In this document: piece by piece, positions 1-8,182 of the stretch | How the letters are laid out: the number at the start of each line of letters is the position of its first letter | Position numbering within the stretch: position 1 is the stretch's first letter | NCBI GenBank assembly: GCA_036940085.1 | Contig: JALLBK010000268.1 | Span: forward strand, 1 to 16,245 | Length of the DNA stretch: 16,245 nucleotides | From: Discostella pseudostelligera | Lineage: Eukaryota; Bacillariophyta; Thalassiosirophyceae; Thalassiosirales; Thalassiosiraceae | Reading direction: 5' to 3' | Translations under genes and position numbers: made by a program | Notes under the pieces: generated by a model | Told to the model about the DNA's origin: nothing | Database searches by the model: none | Seen by the model: the letters and a program-made list of their open reading frames with translations, nothing else

Positions 1-691
1 GCAGGCGGCGGCCATGGTTTGATTGATGTTGTGCATGTGTTGTTGTGTGTTGTGCGATGCTGTTAGTTGTGTTGTGTTGGCTTCTCGCAATCTCAAAACA
101 TATTGATTCTAGTTCCAACAGTGTACCTCTAGCTGTAGCATTGAATCCATACTAGTTCCAAAAGTTCAATATTCTACGAGGAACACTTTCCGTTCCTGAA
201 ATCTGAGAACATGTTGGACTACGATACATCATTTGTGTGCACACTCACATAGTGAATGAGTGGCATTTTTGGCAGTCACCCACTATTCCGTTCCTAAAGT
301 TGGACTAAGTCTATTTTTATTTATGACCTAAATATCAATGAAAAGTATCCGAGTAATTTCCACACACGTGATTTCAACGAGATCCTTCGGATCTTTTCTT
401 CAACTATCCAAAGTGTGTCCAAGACATTTTTTCTTGGGAAGCTTTCCAGCCTTTTCCATCTGCTGAGCGACGACCCCGCCCAACCCACTCTCCACGTCCC
501 AACACCAACAGTCTCAACCATCACCATAGCCACCCTGCTCCATCCTGTCGCCATCGCCGTCGCCTATGGCACTTCAACATTCATTCCATCTCCCATCTCC
601 CATCTTCGCCTCTGCACCCCATCGCCATCATCTACTACCGACCCCCCTCCCCTTCCTAACATAGTTGTATTGCCTGCCGACACCGTGGACC
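1..691. other. Upstream region and presumed promoter/5' UTR of the aureochrome gene
   Basis: No convincing coding region is seen. The first 80 bases are strongly G/T-rich. A G-box palindrome CACGTG lies at 365-370. From about 465 the DNA becomes C-rich and pyrimidine-biased up to the aureochrome ATG, which resembles a 5' UTR. Open frames here on both strands are short, low-complexity and match no family I know. An in-frame TAG at 662-664 precedes the ATG at 692. The left edge may hold the flank of another gene, but nothing in the sequence shows it. Confidence 0.5.
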
Positions 692-2184
692 ATGCCTGAC
701 AATATGAACGCAAACAATATTAGGCCGCCACAATTCATTGCGGCAGGTATACCAGGGTTATCATCGTCAAATTCTGCAGGAGGGCAAGCGCTCGGCACGC
801 CAGCGACCTTAAACCTCGATGACATTTTTGGTGACTGTTTCTTCACCCCCGACGGTGACGCTATTTTCCTGAGCGAGAATCCACAGCTCCAGCAACAGGT
901 TCAGCAGCAGAGTCACCAGCAGCAAGTTCATCATCATCAACAACAACAACAACAGCAGCAACAGTTGTCTCAGGTTGCATTTTTAGCCAGCGGTGAATCG
1001 GCTCCGTCTCAAAATGCTTGTCGGCCGACGCCCGGGGCGGGATTTGCTCCCGTTCCCCAAGCGGGGGGTATCGTCACTACGGGGTTGCACAAACCAAATG
1101 CCGCCGTGACTGTAATGGGGAATTATACTGGAAATGCAGCGCCACCCGCAGCACCGTTTGCTCAAGCTCCCCAACGTCCTCATCACTTGCAGTACGCGTA
1201 TGTCCAGGCAGGGGACGATCAACCCTCAGCATCGGGACCTGGTGGTAGCGCAGGAGGTGCGAAACGAGGAAGGGGTGGCGCAGTCAGCGGCGGTGGGGCG
1301 GATAGAAGGTGCGAAATACATACTGCCGATACCATTGAAGTATATACTTTTGTGGCCTAATATTGAATTGGTATTCCATCTTCGTTTCCTCATCTTTTCA
1401 GCAAAATGGTAAAGTAAGTTAATGCTTCCGATCCATTGCTAATTTGTTGTTAACACGGCTAACATTATAGTACATGATTCTTAAATTATTTCTCACTAGG
1501 GAGCGTAACCGTGAACATGCAAAGCGTTCTCGAATCCGCAAGAAGTTCCTCCTCGAGTCTCTGCAGCAAAGTGTGTCACTCCTAAAAGAGGAGAATGAAA
1601 AACTCAAGAGTGCGATTCGGAGCCATCTCGGAGACAAAGAGGCGGATGCTCTACTGAGTAAGCAAGCATTAGCAGATGCAGCTGGTGTCGGAGGTGGATT
1701 GATAGCAACTACCACCGGTGACGCAAACAAGGTTTTGGATGATCCCGACTTTTCCTTTATTAAGGCCTTGCAAACAGCACAACAAAACTTCGTAGTCACC
1801 GATCCTAGTCTTCCTGACAACCCGATTGTTTATGCAACGCAAGGGTTTCTCAATCTCACTGGATATACTTTGGACCAAGTGTTAGGCCGAAATTGTCGAT
1901 TCCTTCAAGGGCCTGAAACCGACCCTAAGGCAGTTGAAAAGATTCGTAATGCAATTGAGGAGGGCTCTGACATGAGCGTATGCCTGTTAAATTATCGTGT
2001 GGATGGGACGACCTTCTGGAATCAGTTCTTCATCGCAGCGCTAAGGGATGCTGGCGGGGATATTACGAACTATGTCGGTGTCCAGTGTAAAGTGTCTGAC
2101 CAATACGCAGCTAGCGTTTGTAAGAAACAGGATGCGGCAGATGCTGCAGCAGCCGCTGATGGTGCCAAAGACGATAACTTTTGA
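692..2184 (+). CDS. AUREO: Aureochrome: bZIP-LOV blue-light receptor and transcription factor
   Basis: Two exons, 692-1308 and 1500-2184, join in frame across a GT-AG gap to give 433 aa. The ATG at 692 follows an in-frame stop and has an accATG context. Residues 66-91 are Gln/His-rich (H80-82, then nine Gln). The bZIP basic region runs from about 206, with N209-x7-R217, followed by zipper leucines at 227, 234 and 241. The LOV domain spans about 290-408: the photoactive GRNCRFLQ motif has its adduct-forming cysteine at C338, the flavin-contacting asparagines are N370 and N380, and the signalling glutamine is Q401. Known family role: blue light forms a cysteine-FMN adduct that alters dimerisation and DNA binding, typically at TGACGT, in the nucleus. 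The bZIP-before-LOV order is specific to stramenopiles. The intact cysteine argues for a photoactive member; the subtype is not assigned. A 12-nt internal exon at 1402-1413 is possible. Confidence 0.93.
938..964 (+). repeat. CAA/CAG microsatellite in the aureochrome coding region
   Basis: Nine consecutive CAA/CAG codons encode Q83-Q91, directly after three CAT codons (H80-H82) and further scattered CAG units from 902. It is a mixed-codon trinucleotide tract that keeps the reading frame. Glutamine tracts of this kind are common in transcription-factor activation regions. Confidence 0.85.
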
Positions 2185-2837
2185 TCGGCATCGTGGTGGT
2201 TCGAATGAAGTCCAGGAATGAGTAACAGAAAATTTCATACTACACAAGTTCGGGGACTTGGTGGCAAGAGAGGATACTCGTCTACATCGTTATAGAAAAT
2301 TATCGACGTTACCTATTTATTCAGAAGTTGGGCCCAGAGACCCGAAGGATGATTTGCCGCACGCACCCCACCTTTTAATGTCTAGGAGTACTTTAATACC
2401 CATGGTTATGATGTTGTGAACCACCTTTCTGTAGATGGATTGATCAATGATCGAGGGACAGCTCTTTATCTCTTTTCGAGACCAACCCTAACCCTATCTG
2501 TTCATCATTCATCGAGCAAGCAAGCAACCTCACACATTGGAGTAGCAGGGAGTATCGTAGCCTGCTAACTGCACCGACACTCGTCTTTGGACTTTGGACA
2601 TTTACGTACAAAAGGAGTATCTATGGTAGTATTTTCATTTGGCGGGAGACAAGCAGTACTCCTAGATACGAACAGGAACACAGCCATAAGTAGATAACGT
2701 CGTATCGTACCATAGCCACCACCAGACGAGATTGATCGACCATCGACATCGACCATGGCAATGACCATGCCCATATGAGTTGGTTGGTTGCCATTCAAAT
2801 GGATCTATTGACTGTTCATCAACATTAGAAAAAGAGA
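2185..2837. other. Intergenic region between the aureochrome and ankyrin-DHHC genes
   Basis: This 653-base gap holds the aureochrome 3' UTR and presumably the DHHC promoter. Open frames here lack family resemblance. A telomere-like stretch lies at 2484-2497. An in-frame TAG at 2826-2828 immediately precedes the DHHC start. I find no TGACGT or CACGTG core. Confidence 0.5.
2484..2497. repeat. Short telomere-like AACCCT repeat
   Basis: Reads AACCCTAACCCTAT, two units of the CCCTAA/TTAGGG type telomere repeat inside intergenic DNA. At 14 bases it may be coincidence, or a telo-box-like promoter element or an interstitial relic. Confidence 0.35.
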
Positions 2838-5321
2838 ATGGAGCTCACTTTAACAGGCGGAACAACTTTGAGTGACAAAGCGCATTCGCAAAGCGAGACC
2901 AATAGAGACACAAATAATTATGTCGTAGGAGGTCGTCGAGCGGCAGCAACCGCAACCCAACAACAACAAGCCAACTCTCTCTCCCACTCTCACCATCATA
3001 GCCACGACCATAGCCATGGTCACAGCCATGGACACTGTGCTAGACCCGCATTAAAGTTGGACGCATCAACGCTCCTACCATCCAAAGAGCAAGTAGACCA
3101 GTTCAAAACAAACACTAAATTCCGCCTGAATATTTTGTCCAACATTGTTCGCGGTGGCCCATACGCACTATTCATCGATCTGCTGACTTTGGTAGTTTCC
3201 GATGGCGATGGCAAAAAGGGGAATGACACAGAAGGTTCGACGTCACAATCTACACTCGATAATCATGCAATACGAGATGCTGATCCGTTAGTGTTGGCTC
3301 AAATGCTGGATGGATATGGAGCTGATGGGCATACACTGACGCATTGGTGTGCCAAGAGAGGTGCGAAATGCTTGCCGTTTCTTTTTCACTTTGTGCAAAG
3401 TATAAGCTTGCTCATGTGATATTTCTGCCTCATTTCACATGATAATTGCATTCTTTGCTCACGTCTAGGTGACGAACCCCGCTTCCTTGCTTTTTTAATT
3501 GAGAAATCATACGTCCGTAATGGCGCGCAGCTACTTATTGATCTTCACGTTCCCTCAAAAGATTCCGTTGGCATGTATCCCCTACACTGGGCGGTTACCG
3601 AAGGTGCAATACCGCTTGTCTCCATGCTACTTCAGCATTTAGAAGAGCGACCATCCCCATCGCAACGTCGCTCCATATCTGCATCATCAACGTCCACCTT
3701 GATGCTAGATGAAAATGACCTCGCATCCGACACTGCCAAGGTGAAAATCACTAGTACTGGAATAGATGCAGAAGACGCTTCTGGATGCACGCCTCTCCTG
3801 ATAGCATCTCAATATGGTCACCCGGACTTGGCAGCATTTCTGATCCGTCGAGGAGCGAATCCCCATGCCGTTGATTCAAGCCGCGACACTGCACTGCATT
3901 GGGCAGCCTACAAAGGATCCGTCGAAGTTTGTGGGTTGCTGCTTCATTTGCTAGGAGTGGAAGGACAGTTAGATGCACAAGATGCATTTGGTCAAACGCC
4001 ACTACACTTGGCTAGTTTGAGGGGAAATGTAGAGACAGTGAGTTTTCTAATGGAAGAGGCGGGGAGCATAGAGGCGAGGTCGACACATCTTGAACCATCA
4101 GCAGTAGGTAGGGTCGGTTCAAAGGTGACTAGATCAAGCAGGGCATCATTCTTGTATCCTGGGAAGTTGTTAACTATGAAAGATAAAGAAGGCAAGACAC
4201 CCAAGGACTTGGCCGTTAAAAAGAAGAAGCTAGGGTGTGAATTGCTGTTGCAGGAATACGAAGACAAATATTTGCTTCAGCACAGGTCCACATTCTCTCG
4301 TCTGGGTCGGACTTGCCAAGATGTATTATCTATTCGTAACTGGAAAGCATGGATGGGAATGAGCGGAACTGAAATGCCGATTAGCCAGTCGCCTACGTTC
4401 CCCTTTTATTGGATGACAGCACATTTGCTCCTTGGAGGTGTTTTCTATGCAACTGAATTGCTAGGCCTCGGAGGCAAGCGTGAGGCGGGAGATGACAATT
4501 TGCTCTTAGAAAAGATTGGACTTCACATCTTCTTTTTGGTGTCTACGCTCGCAACGTGGTGTAACTTATATTGGGTATACACTTCCAATCCAGGTGTACT
4601 TGATGCACGAAGCGTCAACTCAACATCCCAATCAGCAACTTTCTGTTGCAACAGAGGAGGTTATCCAGGAGATAAGGTCAGCATGGAAATGGACGCTGTC
4701 ACAAAACAATTGCGCCGTCAATACGATGATATAATAGAATCATTCAGCAAGGACTTTCCATCGCAAGAGAAAAGAGTGCCCCTGTGCCACACCTGTCGCA
4801 TCGTGAAACCCTTGCGATCAAAACACTGTCGAGTGGCACGACGATGTGTCCTCATGTTTGATCACCACTGCCCATTCGTCGGCACCACGATCGGGCTGTA
4901 CAACTACATTTACTTTTATCTTTTCCTCATCTCTTTCTGCTTGATGATGGTTGGATTCATCGCATCTTTGATCATGTTCATAACGCGCTCCAGTGTCTTT
5001 CCGAAAGGTACTTTCCTGATTGGCGGGTATCTATCTCTATACATCATACCTGTTGCGTTTATGGCCTTTTATCACACATCATTGATTCTGAGCAACATGT
5101 CGACAAATGAACAACTCAATACTCACAAGTATCCATATTTTTGGGATGGGAGTGGTCGTTTCAATAATCGATTTAACCAAGGAGCAATCCACAACATTCT
5201 CCACCGCTGTTGCCCTGATCGAACGTCATATGAACTGGGTGAGCTGGAAAGATTTGGTGGGGATGTCGAACTTACAAGAGATCGCGAAGAGAGACAATCG
5301 ATGCTCAGCAATATGGTTTAA
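2838..5321 (+). CDS. Ankyrin-repeat DHHC protein S-acyltransferase (palmitoyltransferase)
   Basis: Exons 2838-3399 and 3469-5321 flank a 69-nt GT-AG intron and give 804 aa. An in-frame TAG lies just upstream. In order: a His-rich tract at about 50-67; ankyrin repeats between about 220 and 390 (PLHWA, TPLLIASQYGH, TALHWAA and TPLHLAS cores); membrane segments near 499-519, 538-558, 664-692 and 704-728; and the DHHC cysteine-rich domain at about 623-672 with catalytic D652-H653-H654-C655. After the last membrane helices come STNE (732-735, a TTxE-like motif) and an NRFNQG stretch like the family's PaCCT motif. Known role: the DHHC cysteine is acylated and passes palmitate to substrate cysteines on Golgi or endomembranes, with ankyrin repeats recruiting substrates. 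The architecture matches yeast Akr1 and animal ZDHHC13/17. Two ligands of the second zinc site are replaced: A644 instead of Cys, and Thr instead of Cys in the segment after DHHC (PFVGTTIG). Confidence 0.92.
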
Positions 5322-5445
5322 TTGGATGGAAAGGGAAAGCGGGAAACCATGAGACAAATACAAACATAGAAGTAATTGTATATGGTTCCTCTTGAACTCA
5401 GTAGGTAATGCAATTACAACGACCTAATTGAAACTTCACAGATAA
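5322..5445. other. Short convergent 3' spacer
   Basis: Only 124 bases separate the stop codons of the DHHC gene (+) and the helicase gene (-). Both 3' UTRs and polyadenylation signals must fit here or overlap. No canonical AATAAA was found on either strand. Confidence 0.5.
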
Positions 5446-7593
5446 TTATCTACTTCTCCGGGAGTTAGTACTACTTCTACCGTCTCCACCTCTGCCACGG
5501 CCCCCCCTTGCAGTTCCATTGCTGTTGTTTCCACGTCCTCGCCCACCACCACCTCTTCCGAGCGAACGAGCCCCGAGCTTGGCACCCTGTGCATAATCAC
5601 TCTTTCTTGAACTCAACCCTTCTAACGATTCACCCCGCTGTACCGCAGTCTCGATCGCTTTGGCCAGTACTTGATCCCGTTTCGCAACGAGAGCCGTGAC
5701 CTTCCCTTCTCCTCGTTTTGTGCCCGACGTATTCTTGGCGGTTCGACTACCTAACCCTCGTGCAGTCCGACCCGCTCTATGAAGGTAGTCGATCGGATTC
5801 AACGGGAAATCGAACATAACTACATGATCCACCTCTGGGACATCCAACCCTCTTGAAGCAATATCTGTGCAGACTAATACCGATGCTCCATCGCTATCAC
5901 CATCTTCTCCAACTTTGCGAAACTTCTGCAGATTTTCTTCTCTATCTGCTGAATTCAATTCCCCGTGATAGCAAAGAGATAACACACCAGACTCTGCCAG
6001 GGCATGTTCAGCGGCACGACAACTTGCAACTGTATTGCAAAACACAAGCGTCAATGGGAGAGGTCCGCCTCGCCTTTGCTTCTCTCGCTTTTGCCGTTCT
6101 CCTCCCGCTACAACATCCACAAGTAGACTAAGCTTGTCGACGCTACCTACATTGACAAATACTTGCTTGAGACGTGGAACGACGCGATGGAGTCCAGGCG
6201 CCGTCAAGATGCGTATGTCTCGCGGCAATGCAATATTCACCAAATTTGGAGTGTTGTCGTCTGCATCCTTAGCACTTTGTTTGCCATACATCTTCTTGGG
6301 TTCAAAGGGCAACTCAGGTTTATCTAACGATCGTCGTATTGCCGGGGTTAGGGTTGCCGTTGTTAGAATTACCTGCGGCGATCCATCGACCAGCTTCAAT
6401 TTGCCAGTTTTATTTTCATCAATTTCTACCATCTTCTTCTTGTATAGCATGGGGTGTAATAACTTTCCCAGATCACTTTGAAAGCCCTGTTCTAGCATCG
6501 TATCCATCTCATCGACAACTACATGTCGAACACTCCCGAGGAAGATATCACCTGCATCGCGATGCTTCACCAGTCGACCAGGAGTTGCCACGAGGATATC
6601 CACGGGCCGATCCGCGATTTTCTTACGTTGATTCCCATAGTCATCTCCGCCCACAAGGATATCACACGATATTTTGCAAATGTGACCAACCGATTTGAGA
6701 ACAGACAGTATTTGACGAGCGAGTTCTCGTGTGGGGGCTAAGATGAGTGCACGAGGGCGACGGGGACGACGTAGTGAGGCCAGTTTTTCAGCTGTAAGTG
6801 CCTTATTTTCCAATGAACCAATTGCCATGAGCTCTTGTGCACGAAGTGATTGAATTATAGGAAGGAGGTAGGCAAGTGTTTTCCCTGAACCCGTGGCTGC
6901 CGCAAATGCAATCGAGCGCACGGGAGGAATAATTGCATCTGTTTGATCCGATGATGTCGATGGAGAGAATGTATCGCTTGCATAGCTCTTGATATTTTCT
7001 GCAAATGCCATCCGATCTTTGCACCCTGTCAAAATTTCAGGAATAACCATTTTCTGTACTGGTGTCGGACCATCAATCAAGCCAAGACCTTTACGATCGG
7101 CAGCATTCCCAACGACAGCATCGACTAATTCAGTAAGCAGTCCCAACTTTGACCATTCTAATGCACCATCTACAGCCCTCCCATCAGACGTTAACGATAC
7201 CGGCAAAGAATCATCAAATGATGTGCGCGGAGCACGAAAAGGCAAAGAGGACTTCGAAGAAAGACTTTCGCTGTCTGCCAATGGTGCCGAATTGGACGAT
7301 GTTGTCGAGTAGGGAAGGGACGACGGTGATGTTGACCAGATGTCACCACCTCCAAAACGGTCATCACCATCATATAATGACATGGTTACCCGATGATGAG
7401 CTGATGTAGATGATGTCACACTGCCGCACAAACTACCATGAAACGCGAGGCAATGTCGACGCAATTTTAGGGGAGAGTGACTTGCTGACGCAGACTTCAC
7501 TTTGTGACGCAATTGTCTTGCTAGCGCCCCCGACAAGAATGATACCGCCAGCATTATTGCATGTATGCGAGTTCTCCTATCTCTATTATTCAT
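5446..7593 (-). CDS. DEAD-box ATP-dependent RNA helicase, probably organelle-targeted, with RGG-rich tail
   Basis: Single uninterrupted 715-aa frame; an in-frame stop lies 18 bases upstream of the ATG. Helicase core in order: Q motif GPTPVQ 175-180, motif I AATGSGKT 232-239, Ia PTRELA 287-292, GG 315-316, TPGR 337-340, motif II DEMD 361-364, motif III TAT 412-414, motif IV LVFCN 516-520, motif V ASRGLDVP 579-586, motif VI HRAGRTARG 605-613. The tail (about 679-715) is rich in RGG/RG, typical of RNA binding. The N-terminus has basic residues, then a hydrophobic stretch IMLAVSFLSGALA (13-25), then a Ser/His/basic-rich region. This could be a signal peptide plus transit peptide (plastid) or a mitochondrial presequence; no aromatic residue follows the likely cleavage site, so the plastid reading is weaker. 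Motif II is DEMD instead of DEAD and motif III is TAT instead of SAT. About 30 extra residues (roughly 197-226) sit between the Q motif and motif I. Likely role: ATP-driven remodelling of RNA, perhaps organellar rRNA. Confidence 0.93.
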   Translation of the reverse strand: MNNRDRRTRIHAIMLAVSFLSGALARQLRHKVKSASASHSPLKLRRHCLAFHGSLCGSVTSSTSAHHRVTMSLYDGDDRFGGGDIWSTSPSSLPYSTTSSNSAPLADSESLSSKSSLPFRAPRTSFDDSLPVSLTSDGRAVDGALEWSKLGLLTELVDAVVGNAADRKGLGLIDGPTPVQKMVIPEILTGCKDRMAFAENIKSYASDTFSPSTSSDQTDAIIPPVRSIAFAAATGSGKTLAYLLPIIQSLRAQELMAIGSLENKALTAEKLASLRRPRRPRALILAPTRELARQILSVLKSVGHICKISCDILVGGDDYGNQRKKIADRPVDILVATPGRLVKHRDAGDIFLGSVRHVVVDEMDTMLEQGFQSDLGKLLHPMLYKKKMVEIDENKTGKLKLVDGSPQVILTTATLTPAIRRSLDKPELPFEPKKMYGKQSAKDADDNTPNLVNIALPRDIRILTAPGLHRVVPRLKQVFVNVGSVDKLSLLVDVVAGGERQKREKQRRGGPLPLTLVFCNTVASCRAAEHALAESGVLSLCYHGELNSADREENLQKFRKVGEDGDSDGASVLVCTDIASRGLDVPEVDHVVMFDFPLNPIDYLHRAGRTARGLGSRTAKNTSGTKRGEGKVTALVAKRDQVLAKAIETAVQRGESLEGLSSRKSDYAQGAKLGARSLGRGGGGRGRGNNSNGTARGGRGRGGDGRSSTNSRRSR

Positions 7594-7724
7594 GTCCCCG
7601 TTTGCAGGCTATCAATGCCGTGGTAGTGGGGCTGGTATTCTCGGCGGTACGAGGTTAGGGATGGTTTGTTCTGCCAAAGGTGATTGGTGATGGGTGATGG
7701 AAGGTGGTATCGTACGGTGCGGCT

Positions 7725-7757
7725 GGGTTGGTTGGTTTGTTGGTTGGTTGGTTGGTG
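7725..7757 (+). repeat. GGTT-rich simple repeat
   Basis: A run of GGTT units with one interruption (GGTTGGTTTGTTGG), about 33 bases long, upstream of the helicase gene. It is a tetranucleotide microsatellite; its repeated GG doublets could fold into a weak two-tier quadruplex. Confidence 0.7.
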
Positions 7758-7770
7758 CGGGCGGCCCCAT

Positions 7771-7781
7771 TGCCACGTGGA
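7771..7781. promoter_or_regulatory. G-box element, copy 1 (TGCCACGTGGA)
   Basis: Contains the palindromic core CACGTG at 7774-7779. The same 11 bases recur at 7913-7923. CACGTG is the classical target of bHLH and plant-type bZIP factors; binding here is inferred only. Confidence 0.4.
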
Positions 7782-7912
7782 AGTCCATCCTCTTCGTCTC
7801 GGATAGTCTTCGGACAGACGCGATAGTCTGTCAGTGGCCCGTGTTGCTCGGTTGTCGGCGGGAAAGCCCCCACATTTGGCGCCATATTATTCGAGTCGAG
7901 TCTTCACAGAAA

Positions 7913-7923
7913 TGCCACGTGGA
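7913..7923. promoter_or_regulatory. G-box element, copy 2 (TGCCACGTGGA)
   Basis: Exact 11-bp repeat of the element at 7771-7781, core at 7916-7921, 142 bp further from the helicase start. The repetition of flanks as well as core makes chance less likely. Confidence 0.4.
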
Positions 7924-8182
7924 CTAATCCTCGACCTCGAGCAGCTCCTCGATCGATCGATCCTTGTCCATTGCATAGACCATGATGTTGAATAATGTAG
8001 GAGTAATGAGTAATGGTATGCAAGTTCGATTGACGCTCGCGTTCGATGTAGAAGAACTGAAGCCTCTGCTCTCAATGCAAAACGGCATCATATGACAGAA
8101 CTACTTTCGCACAAAATTGAAAATGTCATTAGTGCTTACAATCATTGACGAGATTGTATTCTCCGAAACCATCCATCCAGTC

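Larger units (their letters stand above)
7594..8182. other. Gap between helicase promoter and pyruvate kinase A 3' end
   Basis: This 589-base gap lies between two minus-strand genes, so it should contain the pyruvate kinase A 3' UTR and the helicase promoter. It holds a GGTT-rich run at 7725-7757, two identical 11-bp G-box elements at 7771-7781 and 7913-7923, and an E2F-like TTTGGCGCC at 7875-7883. The open frames here are low-complexity Trp/Gly/Val or Pro/Thr strings and are not credible genes. Confidence 0.5.

Noticed and set aside
665..691. Extension of the aureochrome N-terminus to 665.
   Set aside because: That codon is TTG; the first ATG after the in-frame stop is at 692. The same reasoning moves the TND-like start from 15964 (TTG) to 15949.
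7655..7927. Open frames on both strands in the helicase-PK gap (Trp/Gly/Val-rich and Pro/Thr-rich).
   Set aside because: They arise from the GGTT simple repeat, overlap each other on opposite strands and show no domain.
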